Shown here: piece after piece, positions 35,282 through 43,490 of the stretch
Layout of the letters: each line of letters starts with the position of its first letter
Numbering within the stretch: the first letter of the stretch is position 1
DNA from: CAWAYH01 sp963786195
GTDB taxonomy: Bacteria > Acidobacteriota > Vicinamibacteria > Vicinamibacterales > 2-12-FULL-66-21
Direction of reading: 5' to 3'
Length of the DNA: 64,000 bases
Assembly (NCBI GenBank): GCA_963786195.1
Contig: CAWAYH010000011.1
Location: 620,001-684,000 of the forward strand
Notes under the pieces: generated by a model
What the model was told of the DNA's origin: nothing
Databases searched by the model: none
The model's input: the letters and a program-made list of their open reading frames with translations, nothing else
Program-made: the position numbers and the translations under genes

Positions 35282-37999
35282 TCAGGCCAGTAGCGACGCG
35301 AGGACCTCGGGCGCGCGCGAGAGCAGCTCGGGAATCTTCGACGCGTCGCGGCCACCGGCTTCGGCAAAATCAGGGCGGCCACCACCCCCGCCGCCAATGA
35401 TGGGCGCCAGCTCCTTGACGAGCCGGCCGGCCTGCACCCGGCTCGTCAGGTCTTTGGTGACCGATATCACGAGCGCAACTTTCCCGTCCTGCTCGGACAC
35501 CAGCACGACGACGCCGCTCCCCAGTCGATCGCGAAGCGTGTCCGCGAGACCGCGGAGCGCGTTCTTCTCGAGACCCTCGACGCGGCGCGCGATCAGCTTG
35601 ACGCCCGACACCTCGCGCGTATCGTCGCCGGTCGCGCCCGCGGCGCCGGATCCGCTTCCGGTGCCAGCGACCGCCAGCTTCAGCTTGAGCTGATCGACGT
35701 CGCGCGCGAGTCGTTTGTGCTCTGTCTGCAGGCGCTGAACGCTCTCCACGGCCTGGCCGGGCGTCGTGTTCAGCGCGCTCACCAGCCGCTTCAACGTGTC
35801 GCGCTGCTCCTGCGCAAACCGGACCGCGCCCGCGCCCGTCAGCGCTTCGATGCGGCGGACGCCTGCGGCGATGCCCGTCTCCTCGGTCACGACGAAGAAC
35901 CCGATGTCGCCGGTCGCGCGCACGTGCGTGCCGCCGCACAACTCCATGCTGAAACCCGGAACCGAGACGACGCGGACGCGGTCGCCGTACTTCTCGCCGA
36001 AGAGCGCCATGGCGCCCGCCGCGACCGCTTCCTCGGTGGACCTGACGTCGGTCTGCACCGCCGTGTTCCGGCAGATCTGCTCGTTGACGATGCGCTCGAT
36101 CTGCCGGAGCTGATCGTCGGACAGCGCCTCGAAGTGGACGAAATCGAAACGCAGGCGATCGGGGGCGACGAGCGACCCGGCCTGCTTGACGTGAGTGCCG
36201 AGCACCTGCCTCAGCGCTGCATGGAGCAGGTGAGTGGCGGTGTGATTCCGCCGCGTCGAATCACGGATCTCGTCGGCCACCTCGGCCGTGACGATCTGAT
36301 TCCTCCGGAACACACCGTTGTCGATGCGCACGAAATGCAGACGGGGGCGTCTCGGCACCTGCTTCACCAGCCGCTCGACCGTGGCGACCGATCCGTCAGC
36401 GCCGACGACCCGTCCGCTGTCCGAGACCTGTCCGCCGGCTTCGATGTAAAAGGGCGTGCGCGCCAGCGCGAGATAGCCCCGCATCCCGGACGTCAGCTCA
36501 TCGCGCGACGCGCCCGTCTCGTCGAAGACGCCGACGAGCGTCGTGCCCTGCACGGTGGTGGTCTCGTAGCCCGCAAAATCATCGGCCGCGCCGTCGAGCG
36601 CCTGCTCGACCTCGGGTGGCATGGTCAGGGTCAATGCCTTGTCGGCTTCCTTGAACGCGCTGCGCGCCCGCGCCTGCTCTTTCTGCCCCTCCATCGCGCG
36701 ATCGAATCCTGCGCGATCGATCGTGAGCTGCCGCTGCCCGGCGAGGTCCTCGACGAAGTCGATCGGCACGCCCAGCGAATCGTAGAGCCGGAAGACCTCG
36801 TCGCCAGGCACCACGCGGTTGCCGGCTGCCGCTCTGTCCAGGGCGTCCTCGAGCCGGGGCAGCCCCGCCGTCAGCACGGCGTCGAATCGTTCCTCCTCGC
36901 TCCGGACGACGCGGACGATCGCCTCGCGGCCGGTCCGAAGCTCTGGATAGGCGTCGCCCATCTCACGCACGATCACGTCGACGAGCGTATGCAGCACGGG
37001 GTCCGTGAAGCCGAGCTTTTTCCCATGCCGCATCGCGCGGCGCATGATCTTGCGCAGGACGTACCCGCGCCATTCATTCGAGGGCACGACACCATCGGCG
37101 ATGAGGAAGGTCATCGCGCGCAGGTGATCGGCGATGACGCGCATCGAGATATCCGGCGGATCCGAGAGCGTCGCGCCGTACTTCCGGCCGGCACGCTCTC
37201 CAATCGCCGCCAGAATCGGCATGAAAAGGTCCGTGTCGTAGTTCGACAGCTTGCCCTGAATGACGGCCGAAATCCGCTCCAGGCCCATGCCGGTGTCGAT
37301 GGATGGCGCCGGCAGCGGAGTGAGCTTGCCGTCCTGATTCCGGTCGAACTCCATGAACACGTTGTTCCAGACTTCGACATACCGGTCGCAGCTGCAGTCG
37401 ATACCGCGGCACGGCCGCCCGGCGCGTTCCTCCTCGCACGGAACATCTCCGCCGCGGAAGTAATGGATCTCCGAACACCGGCCGCACGGGCCCGTGTCGC
37501 CCATGGCCCAGAAGTTCTCGTCCATTCCCAGCTCGGTTACCCGATCCGCCGGCACGAGCGTCGTCCAGATTGTGTAGGCCTCGTCATCACGCGGGATGCC
37601 CGCTTCGCCTTTGAACACCGTCGGGAACAACCGATCCGGCGACAGCCCCCACACGCTGGTCAGCAGCTCCCAGGCGTAGGGGATCGCATCTTTCTTGAAA
37701 TAGTCCCCGAAGGAGAAGTTGCCGAGCATCTCGAAGAACGTGTGGTGCCGCAGCGAGGGGCCGACGTTGTCCAGGTCGTTGTGCTTGCCGCTGACGCGCA
37801 TGCACTTCTGGGATGTGGTCGCGCGCGTGTAGCCGCGCTTGTCGCGGCCGAGGAACGTGTCCTTGAACTGGTTCATGCCCGCGTTGGTGAACAGCAGCGT
37901 GGGATCGTCGCCCGGGACGAGCGGCGAGCTGGGCACGATGGTGTGGCCCTTGCGTTTGAAGTACTCGAGGAAACTGCTGCGAATCTCGCGGGAGTGCAT
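35282..37999 (-). CDS. alaS: Alanyl-tRNA synthetase
   Basis: Charges tRNA-Ala and edits mis-charged Ser/Gly. The intact 905-residue protein opens MHSREIRSSFLEYFKRKGHTIVPSS and carries motif 1 and 2 regions (NAGMNQFKDTFLG, RVSGKHNDLDNVG), motif 3 (GMGLERI), the editing-site HTATH (in RRNHTATHLLHAAL) and CGGTH, and the C-terminal DHHA1 domain with the glycine-rich end. A cysteine-rich insertion (VPCEEERAGRPCRGIDCSCDRY, here two words of one block at about residues 177-200) is seen in many non-proteobacterial AlaRS. TAAAAT lies six bases before the ATG, overlapping the recX stop, so it can be read separately from recX. Confidence 0.96.
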   Translation of the reverse strand: MHSREIRSSFLEYFKRKGHTIVPSSPLVPGDDPTLLFTNAGMNQFKDTFLGRDKRGYTRATTSQKCMRVSGKHNDLDNVGPSLRHHTFFEMLGNFSFGDYFKKDAIPYAWELLTSVWGLSPDRLFPTVFKGEAGIPRDDEAYTIWTTLVPADRVTELGMDENFWAMGDTGPCGRCSEIHYFRGGDVPCEEERAGRPCRGIDCSCDRYVEVWNNVFMEFDRNQDGKLTPLPAPSIDTGMGLERISAVIQGKLSNYDTDLFMPILAAIGERAGRKYGATLSDPPDISMRVIADHLRAMTFLIADGVVPSNEWRGYVLRKIMRRAMRHGKKLGFTDPVLHTLVDVIVREMGDAYPELRTGREAIVRVVRSEEERFDAVLTAGLPRLEDALDRAAAGNRVVPGDEVFRLYDSLGVPIDFVEDLAGQRQLTIDRAGFDRAMEGQKEQARARSAFKEADKALTLTMPPEVEQALDGAADDFAGYETTTVQGTTLVGVFDETGASRDELTSGMRGYLALARTPFYIEAGGQVSDSGRVVGADGSVATVERLVKQVPRRPRLHFVRIDNGVFRRNQIVTAEVADEIRDSTRRNHTATHLLHAALRQVLGTHVKQAGSLVAPDRLRFDFVHFEALSDDQLRQIERIVNEQICRNTAVQTDVRSTEEAVAAGAMALFGEKYGDRVRVVSVPGFSMELCGGTHVRATGDIGFFVVTEETGIAAGVRRIEALTGAGAVRFAQEQRDTLKRLVSALNTTPGQAVESVQRLQTEHKRLARDVDQLKLKLAVAGTGSGSGAAGATGDDTREVSGVKLIARRVEGLEKNALRGLADTLRDRLGSGVVVLVSEQDGKVALVISVTKDLTSRVQAGRLVKELAPIIGGGGGGRPDFAEAGGRDASKIPELLSRAPEVLASLLA

Positions 38000-38005
38000 C
38001 AGACC

Positions 38006-38011
38006 ATTTTA
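38006..38011 (-). promoter_or_regulatory. alaS -10 element overlapping the recX stop codon
   Basis: Minus-strand TAAAAT, six bases before the alaS ATG. Its first three bases are the TAA stop of recX. The spacing implies a leaderless alaS transcript besides any read-through from recX. Confidence 0.4.
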
Positions 38012-38476
38012 GTCGCTTGCGCGGCTGCCCGGCTTGCGGAGTTCGGCCATGACGACCGCCGGCGAGAACCCCTGTCGCAGCAGATACTGATAGAGCCGTG
38101 CCTGCTCACGGGGGTCGGTCGGGCGCTGCCGGCCGCGGAGCTTCTTCTGAAGCGCCCGCGCGACGAGCGTGCGTTCGTCGAGATCGCCGAAAACTTCGGC
38201 CAGCGCCTCGGACGCAACTTCATGGGAGACGCCGCGCGCCACGAGCTCGCGCGCGATCCGAAGACGCCCACGTCCTTTGACGTTGACCGCCGTTCGCGCG
38301 TGCGCCCGTGCGACGCGCCCGTCGTCGACGGCTCCGGTCTCGCGAAGATGCTCGATGGCGGCCTCAATCTGTGGCGCATTGTGGAAGCGATTCTCGAGGC
38401 GGGCGCGGCATTCGGATTCGGTCAACTCGCGCCTGGCGAGCAGGTGCAGCGCGTCGAGATACGCGGACCGGGGCAT
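38009..38476 (-). CDS. recX: Regulatory protein RecX
   Basis: RecA modulator that limits filament extension. The 155-residue product has the three-helix repeats of the family: YLDALHLLARRELTESECRARL, IEAAIEHLRETGAVDDGRVARAHARTAV, GRLRIARELVARGVSHEVASEAL and ARLYQYLLRQGFSPAVV. recX usually follows recA, but here it stands between pilT and alaS and recA is not in the window. It starts about 14 bp after pilT and ends nine bases before alaS. Confidence 0.9.
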   Translation of the reverse strand: MPRSAYLDALHLLARRELTESECRARLENRFHNAPQIEAAIEHLRETGAVDDGRVARAHARTAVNVKGRGRLRIARELVARGVSHEVASEALAEVFGDLDERTLVARALQKKLRGRQRPTDPREQARLYQYLLRQGFSPAVVMAELRKPGSRASD

Positions 38477-38490
38477 CGCAGACCGCCCCG

Positions 38491-39639
38491 TCAGCCCCCG
38501 AATCTGATGATGTCAGGCGGGGCGACCCCGCCCTGGCGCGCCATTTCTTCACGCGCCAGCTCGGAGGTCGTCGAGATGCCCTGGACCTTGAGCTTGAACT
38601 CGTCGACGTTCGAGGCCCAGCGCAGGGCCTCGTCCAGCGTGATGAACCCCTGCTGGTAGAGGCTGAAGATCGACTGGTCGAACGACTGCATGCCGTACTG
38701 CGACGTGCCGGCCGCGATCGCGCCATGGATCTGCGCGGTCTTGTCCTTGTCGACGATGCAGTCGCGGATGAACGGCGTGGCAATCATGACTTCGACTGCC
38801 GGCACGCGCCCCAGCCCGTCCGCTCGCGGGATCAGCCGCTGGGAGATGGCGGCCTTGAGCACGGTCGCCAGCTGGAGGCGGATCTGTCGCTGCTGGTGCG
38901 GCGGGAAGACGGTGATGATGCGGTTGATGGTCTCCGTGGCGTCCAGCGTGTGCAGCGTCGAAAAGACGAGGTGGCCGGTTTCGGCGGCCAGGAGCGCGGT
39001 TTCGACGGTTTCGAAGTCGCGCATTTCGCCGACCAGGATGACGTCCGGGTCCTGGCGCAGGGCGCTGCGCAGCGCGTGTGCGAACGAGATCGTGTCGACG
39101 GCAACCTCGCGCTGGTTGACGATCGACTGGTAATCGCGGTGGAGGTACTCGATCGGGTCCTCGACCGTCATGATGTGCGTCGACCGCGTCGAGTTGATGT
39201 GGTCGATCATCGCGGCCAGCGTCGTGCTCTTGCCGCTGCCGGTCGTCCCCGTCACGAGCACCAGGCCGCGCTCTTCCTCGGCGATTCGTTTCAGGACCGG
39301 AGGCAGGCCCAGCTCGTCGATGTTCCGGATGCGCGTCGGGATCACGCGCATGACCACGCCGATCGTGCCGCGCTGCTGGAAGACATTGCAGCGGAAGCGC
39401 CCGAGGCCGGTCACGCTGTAGGCGAGGTCCACTTCCTGGTTCCGCCGGAACTTCTCCGCGTGATCCGGCGTGAACAGCGTGCTCGCCATGGCTTCGGTGT
39501 CGGTCCGATCGAGCCGCTTCTCTTCGGAGGCAACGGTCAGCGTGCCGTTGACCCTCATCATGGGATGGCTGCCGACCTTCAGGTGGAGGTCCGACGCGCC
39601 GGCGGCAACGGCAACTTTGAGGAGGTCGTTTATGTGCAC
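38491..39639 (-). CDS. pilT: Twitching motility / type IV pilus retraction ATPase PilT
   Basis: Cytoplasmic hexameric ATPase that retracts type IVa pili. The 382-residue product has the PAS-like N-domain (SDLHLKVGSHPMMRVNG), Walker A GTTGSGKST, Asp box MTVEDPIEYLH, Walker B DVILVGEMRDFETVETAL and His box FSTLHTLDA, followed by the AIRNLIRE-type C-terminal region with IPAVEVM-like RVPAVEVMIATPFI. The start is a GTG at 39639. It is a type IVa component and distinct from TadA, so the genome likely has both pilus types. No other type IVa genes are in the window. Confidence 0.95.
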   Translation of the reverse strand: MHINDLLKVAVAAGASDLHLKVGSHPMMRVNGTLTVASEEKRLDRTDTEAMASTLFTPDHAEKFRRNQEVDLAYSVTGLGRFRCNVFQQRGTIGVVMRVIPTRIRNIDELGLPPVLKRIAEEERGLVLVTGTTGSGKSTTLAAMIDHINSTRSTHIMTVEDPIEYLHRDYQSIVNQREVAVDTISFAHALRSALRQDPDVILVGEMRDFETVETALLAAETGHLVFSTLHTLDATETINRIITVFPPHQQRQIRLQLATVLKAAISQRLIPRADGLGRVPAVEVMIATPFIRDCIVDKDKTAQIHGAIAAGTSQYGMQSFDQSIFSLYQQGFITLDEALRWASNVDEFKLKVQGISTTSELAREEMARQGGVAPPDIIRFGG

Positions 39640-39675
39640 AGAAGGATGTCGTCGGTCCGAGTCGCCGACGGACGA

Positions 39676-40653
39676 CTAGCGGCTCGCGACCGACTGCGGC
39701 CCGGCCGTGACGGCCTGCAACGGCTCGCCGGGATACACGTAGGTCAGCCACCCGTGCCGGTCGGGCTTGTCCCCGCTGATCACCGCGAAGAATGCGCTCT
39801 GGATGGCTTCGGTAATCGGCCCGCGCCGGCCGTTGCCGACCGCAATCTTGTCGACGGACCGAATGGGCGTGATCTCGACCGCCGTGCCCGCGAAGAACGC
39901 CTCGTCACAAATGTAGAGCAGCTCGCGCGGCAGCATCTCTTCGCGCACGCGGAAGCCCAGATCGCGCGCTAGCGACAGCACCGAGCTGCGCGTGATCCCG
40001 GGCAGAATCGACGCCGTCAACGGCGGCGTGTAGATGATGTCGTCGCGGACAATGAACAGATTCTGCCCGCTGCCCTCGCTCAGGTAGCCGAACGTGTCGA
40101 GCGCGATGCCCTCGCTGTACCCCTCGGTGATGGCTTCCATCTTGATCAGCTGCGAGTTGGCGTAGTTCGCCGAGGTCTTCGCCAGGGTGGGGAGGGTGTT
40201 GGGGGCCGAACGCGACCAGGAGCTGACGCAGACGTCCACGCCGCGTTCCAGCGCGTCCTGGCCAAGATAAGCGCCCCACTCCCACGTCAGCACCGCGATG
40301 TCGACGGGGCAGGGGAACGGGTTGACGCCGAGCGCCGCGTACCCTCTATAGATGATGGGCCGGATGTAGCACGCCTTGTACTTGTTCGCCCTGATGGTGT
40401 CGAGCACCGCCGTCGTCAGCGTCGCCTGATCGACGGTCGCCTCCATCCGGTAGATTCTGGCCGAGTCGTACAGGCGCCGCATGTGGGCGTCGAGCCGGAA
40501 GCAGGCCGATCCTCTCGGCGTGGCGTAGCACCGCGCGCCTTCGAACACCCCGCTGCCGTAATGGATGACGTGGGAGGCCACATGAATCTTCGCGTCCGCC
40601 CACTCGACGAGCGAGCCGTTCATCCAGACTTTTCCGGTGCCCGTAAAGGCCAT
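39676..40653 (-). CDS. ilvE: Branched-chain amino acid aminotransferase
   Basis: PLP enzyme that makes and degrades leucine, isoleucine and valine. The 325-residue product starts MAFTGTGKVWMNGSLVEWADAKI and matches class IV aminotransferases: HYGSGVFEGARCY, RPIIYRGYAALGV, the PLP lysine in TLAKTSANYANSQLIKMEA, EGSGQNLFIVRDD, SILPGITRSSVLSLA and FFAGTAVEITPIRSVD. AAGGAG lies six bases before the ATG, and an extended -10 TGCTAGAAT lies about 25 bases upstream. Confidence 0.95.
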   Translation of the reverse strand: MAFTGTGKVWMNGSLVEWADAKIHVASHVIHYGSGVFEGARCYATPRGSACFRLDAHMRRLYDSARIYRMEATVDQATLTTAVLDTIRANKYKACYIRPIIYRGYAALGVNPFPCPVDIAVLTWEWGAYLGQDALERGVDVCVSSWSRSAPNTLPTLAKTSANYANSQLIKMEAITEGYSEGIALDTFGYLSEGSGQNLFIVRDDIIYTPPLTASILPGITRSSVLSLARDLGFRVREEMLPRELLYICDEAFFAGTAVEITPIRSVDKIAVGNGRRGPITEAIQSAFFAVISGDKPDRHGWLTYVYPGEPLQAVTAGPQSVASR

Positions 40654-40676
40654 TCGCTACTCCTTGCTGGGTTCGG

Positions 40677-40685
40677 ATTCTAGCA
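40677..40685 (-). promoter_or_regulatory. ilvE extended -10 promoter
   Basis: Minus-strand TGCTAGAAT, identical to the rpsT element. A TTGGAC lies 15 bases further upstream as a possible -35. The leader is about 20 bases and contains a normal ribosome binding site. Confidence 0.5.
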
Positions 40686-40724
40686 TAGCGCTCTCCGGTC
40701 CAATTGCCCGGCGGTCTCTCGACT

Positions 40725-41720
40725 CTACTGCGTCTCGCCGCAGAACGGACACCGATCGCTTCGCGCGTGCAGCGGTTTGCGGCATTGCCAGCAGAACTTC
40801 GGCCCGCCCTCGCTCGTCGAGCCTCGCCCGCCTTCGCTCTTCGAGCTTCGGGGCTCGGTCATCGAGCTTCGGCGAGCATCGATCGCCGCAGGCGCGACCG
40901 TGGCCCCGGCGCGACGCGCACGCGGCGTCCGAACCGCCAGCACATCAGCCAGGAGATCCCCGGCTCGCGGGTACCTGGCTGTCAGGTCCGGCGCCATCGC
41001 CTTCAGGACGATATCGCCGATCGCCCGCGGAACCGCAGGGTTCTTGAGGCGGGGAGAGGACAGGAGCTCGCCCGACATGAGTTTGTCGAGATCGGCTGGC
41101 GCCGGCGTGTCGTACGGCAGGATGCCCGTCAGCATCTGATACATCGTCACGCCAAGCGAGTAGATGTCGGACGCGAACACCGCCTTGCCGTGGAACTGCT
41201 CGGGGGCCATGTACGGGGGACTCCCGATGACGGTCGTCCCGTGCGCGGCGATTTCGAGAAAGCGCGACGTGCCGAAGTCGGCGACCTTCAGCATGTCGTT
41301 GTCGGTCACGAGGACGTTGGCCGGACGCAGGTCGCGATGGATCACCCCCTGGCGATGAGCGTGATCGACGGCGTTGCAGATCTGGCAGGTGAAGTCGAGC
41401 GCCCGGTTCAACTCGATGGCGCCCTTGAGCGCGATGATGTTCTCGAGCGTCTCGCCCTGCACGTACTCCATCACGATGAAGAAGACGTTGTCCTGCTTCT
41501 CGGCGGTCGTGATGGCGACGATGTTGGGATGGCTGACGCTGGCGAGCAGCCGGGGCTCACGCAGGAGCTCGCCGAAGTCGAGCCCCTGACGATGGGGAAC
41601 CTTGATGGCGACCTTCTTGTCGATCCAGGTGTCCTGCGCGAGGTAAACGGTCCCGAAACCGCCGCTGCCGAGAGGCGCGACGATCTTGTACTTGCCGAGA
41701 GTCTGACCCCTGAAGAGCAA
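40725..41720 (-). CDS. Serine/threonine protein kinase with C-terminal zinc ribbon
   Basis: Cytosolic PknB-type kinase, 331 residues, without a membrane span. Kinase motifs are the glycine loop LGSGGFGTVYLA, VAIKV lysine, HRDLRPANVLV (Arg in place of the usual Lys in HRDxKP), KVADFGTSR, APEQF and DIYSLGVTMYQMLTG. The C-terminal tail has a repeat-derived segment (SSMTEPRSSKSEGG) and a CxxC...CxxC zinc ribbon (FCWQCRKP and CPFCGETQ). The start is a TTG at 41720 abutting a TGAATGC repeat; no ribosome binding site is visible, so the real start may differ. The adjacent rsmE is divergent. The substrate is unknown. Confidence 0.88.
   Translation of the reverse strand: MLFRGQTLGKYKIVAPLGSGGFGTVYLAQDTWIDKKVAIKVPHRQGLDFGELLREPRLLASVSHPNIVAITTAEKQDNVFFIVMEYVQGETLENIIALKGAIELNRALDFTCQICNAVDHAHRQGVIHRDLRPANVLVTDNDMLKVADFGTSRFLEIAAHGTTVIGSPPYMAPEQFHGKAVFASDIYSLGVTMYQMLTGILPYDTPAPADLDKLMSGELLSSPRLKNPAVPRAIGDIVLKAMAPDLTARYPRAGDLLADVLAVRTPRARRAGATVAPAAIDARRSSMTEPRSSKSEGGRGSTSEGGPKFCWQCRKPLHARSDRCPFCGETQ
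40801..40880. repeat. Direct repeat of TCGAGC-type units inside the kinase gene
   Basis: Units resembling GCCCGCCTTCGCTCTTCGAG recur two to three times in 80 bp and encode the Ser/Glu/Gly-rich linker before the zinc ribbon of the kinase. They look like an expanded or inserted repeat rather than a folded domain. Confidence 0.5.
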
Positions 41721-41748
41721 TGCTGAATGCTGAATGTTGAATGCTGAA
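41719..41748. repeat. TGAATGC tandem repeat next to the kinase start
   Basis: Four copies of a seven-base unit TGAATGC/TGAATGT/TGCTGAA in about 30 bp, touching the putative TTG start of the kinase. Its AT content differs from the surroundings. Confidence 0.6.
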
Positions 41749-41832
41749 GTACCCGGCGAACAAGAAACGGAATAGCAGGCAGTATAGCGCGAATCACGGC
41801 TGGCGCACCTCCTGCATGTGATGAATCGCGCG

Positions 41833-41838
41833 TAGAAT
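41833..41838 (+). promoter_or_regulatory. rsmE -10 element
   Basis: TAGAAT seven bases before the GTG at 41846, with no ribosome binding site between, implying a leaderless message. Confidence 0.45.
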
Positions 41839-41845
41839 CAGACGC

Positions 41846-42616
41846 GTGACGCTCCCGCGGTTCTTTGCGCCAGAGCTCGACCCCGGGAAGCCGGACGTGT
41901 CTCTTCCGGCGGACGAGTCGCATCACCTGTTGCGCGTCATGCGGCTCGCGCGTGGAGACGAGGTGGCGGTGTTTGACGGGCAGGGGCATGAGTTCCGTGC
42001 GCGCGTAGACGAGGCGAGCCGCGCACGAGTCACGCTCACGCTGGTCGAGGCCATCAGCCCGCCACCGGAGCCAGGTGTGTCCATCACGCTGGTGCAGGCG
42101 CTCCTCAAGGGCGAGAAGATGGATGCGGTCGTTCGGGACGCCACGATGGCGGGGGCTGCACGCATCGTCCCGGTGCTGACCGAGCGGACGCTGATTGGCG
42201 CGGCGGCCCTGAAGCGGGGGCACGCCGTGGATCGCTGGCGTCGCGTGGCGGTCGCGTCCGCCAAACAATGCCGGCGCGCGACGTTGCCGATCATCGATGA
42301 ACCGCAGGCGTTCGACCGCTGGCTGTCAGGCGACGGGACCGCCGGCGCCGCGACACACGCTACCGAAACCCGACTGCTTCTGGTCGAGCCCTCCAGCGGA
42401 GGAGAGACGGTCTCGTTGCGAGCCGTTCGTCGCGCGTCGCCTGTGGATCCCGTCGTGTGTCTCGTGGGCCCCGAGGGCGGCTGGTCGACTGCGGAGCGCG
42501 ACGCCGCGGTAGCAGCCGGGTGTCAGGCCATCACGCTGGGGCCGCTGACCTTGCGGGCTGATGCCGTGCCGCTCGTCGCGATTTCGCTCGTGAGATTTGC
42601 GTTCGAAGGGAACTGA
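41846..42616 (+). CDS. rsmE: 16S rRNA m3U1498 methyltransferase
   Basis: SPOUT-class enzyme that methylates U1498 of 16S rRNA. The 256-residue protein has the N-terminal PUA-like part (DESHHLLRVMRLARGDEVAVFDGQG) and the knot domain: VQALLKGEKMDAVVRDATMAGAARIVPV, VASAKQCRRATLP, VCLVGPEGGWSTAERDAA and ITLGPLTLRADAVPLVAI. It stops five bases from the stop of prmA on the opposite strand. The gene is intact. Confidence 0.94.
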   Translation: MTLPRFFAPELDPGKPDVSLPADESHHLLRVMRLARGDEVAVFDGQGHEFRARVDEASRARVTLTLVEAISPPPEPGVSITLVQALLKGEKMDAVVRDATMAGAARIVPVLTERTLIGAAALKRGHAVDRWRRVAVASAKQCRRATLPIIDEPQAFDRWLSGDGTAGAATHATETRLLLVEPSSGGETVSLRAVRRASPVDPVVCLVGPEGGWSTAERDAAVAAGCQAITLGPLTLRADAVPLVAISLVRFAFEGN

Positions 42617-42620
42617 TCCG

Positions 42621-43490
42621 TCAGACCTCACGCCGCAGCGAGGCGCCCGCCCAGTCACCCTCGCCAGCCTGACGCTCGGCCGTCATTGCGAGCGACGCGA
42701 GCGACCGAATCACGTCTTCGCATTCCTCCGGATTGAAGCCGCTGACGATCAACCTTCCGCCCGGTCTCGTCAGCTCGCGGAGTGCGAGCGCGTATCTGCG
42801 GATGACGGCGCCCGTGAGGTTGGCGGTGACGACGTCCGCCGGTTCCACGGAGAGTGAAGCGAGATCACCATCGCGGACGTCGACCGCGGTCTCTGCGCCG
42901 TTGCGCACGACGTTCTCCCGAGCGTTCCTGAGTGCGTCCGGGTCGTTGTCCACCGCGACGACTCGGAAAGCGCCGAGCTTCCACGCCGCGATCGCCAGGA
43001 CGCCGGACCCCGTGCCGACGTCGATCGCGCGCCGGCCCGCGACGTCCGTCGCCTGCAGCAGCTCCAGGCACAGCCGCGTGGTCTCGTGATGGCCGCTTCC
43101 AAAGCCGGTGGACGGATCGATCGCGATCGTAAGGGTGCTGGGGTGCTGAAGGTGCTGAAGGGCTGCGGCTCGTCCCAGGGCGGTGCGATGACGAGGCGGC
43201 CGACCCGGACGGCGCGGAGCCCGGCTTGTGATCGCCGCGCCCAATCCTCGTCGGGGACGTCGACGCGTCTGACCGACGTCAGGTGCGAGCCGAGCGACGC
43301 CAGCAACGCGGCGGCGGCATCCTGCTGCTGGCGGGCGCTGCGAAAGAAAATCCGCCAGCCGTCCGCCAGCTCGTCTTCGTGGATGGCCAGCGGGTCGAAT
43401 TCGTCGATCGTGGCGTGGATCAGCTCGTGAAGCACGAGACAGGTCGGCGCCAGACCTCCATCGCAGGTCCAGCGCCGGATAGCTATCCAA
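42621..43490 (-). CDS. prmA: Ribosomal protein L11 methyltransferase (two frameshifts)
   Basis: SAM-dependent enzyme that trimethylates ribosomal protein L11. The last gene of the heat-shock array; its start (TTG 43490) overlaps the dnaJ stop. The frame breaks near 43470, where the neighbour frame carries LVLHELIHATIDEFDPLAIHEDELADGWRIF (spread over one continuous block) and RLVIAPPWDEP. It breaks again near 43140 inside a GGTGCTGAA repeat, after which the SAM core is clean: IDPSTGFGSGHHETTRLCLE, DVGTGSGVLAIAAWKLGA, AVDNDPDALRNARENV and ADVVTANLTGAVI. The repeat is not present in the family and seems to have expanded between the APPWD and TGFGSGHH motifs. Confidence 0.85.
   Translation of the reverse strand: MDSYPALDLRWRSGADLSRASRADPRHDRRIRPAGHPRRRAGGRLADFLSQRPPAAGCRRRVAGVARLAPDVGQTRRRPRRGLGAAITSRAPRRPGRPPRHRTALGRAAALQHLQHPSTLTIAIDPSTGFGSGHHETTRLCLELLQATDVAGRRAIDVGTGSGVLAIAAWKLGAFRVVAVDNDPDALRNARENVVRNGAETAVDVRDGDLASLSVEPADVVTANLTGAVIRRYALALRELTRPGGRLIVSGFNPEECEDVIRSLASLAMTAERQAGEGDWAGASLRREV
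43134..43165. repeat. GGTGCTGAA repeat within prmA
   Basis: Three near-perfect copies of GGTGCTGAA/GGGTGCTG in about 32 bp, at the exact place where the prmA frame shifts. In the coding sense it reads as repeated Phe-Ser-Thr. Confidence 0.6.

Noticed and set aside
35717..38659. A 980-codon plus-strand open frame opposite alaS and recX
   Set aside because: It is an antisense shadow of alaS: low-complexity Arg/Asp/His composition and no domain, whereas alaS is complete on the other strand.
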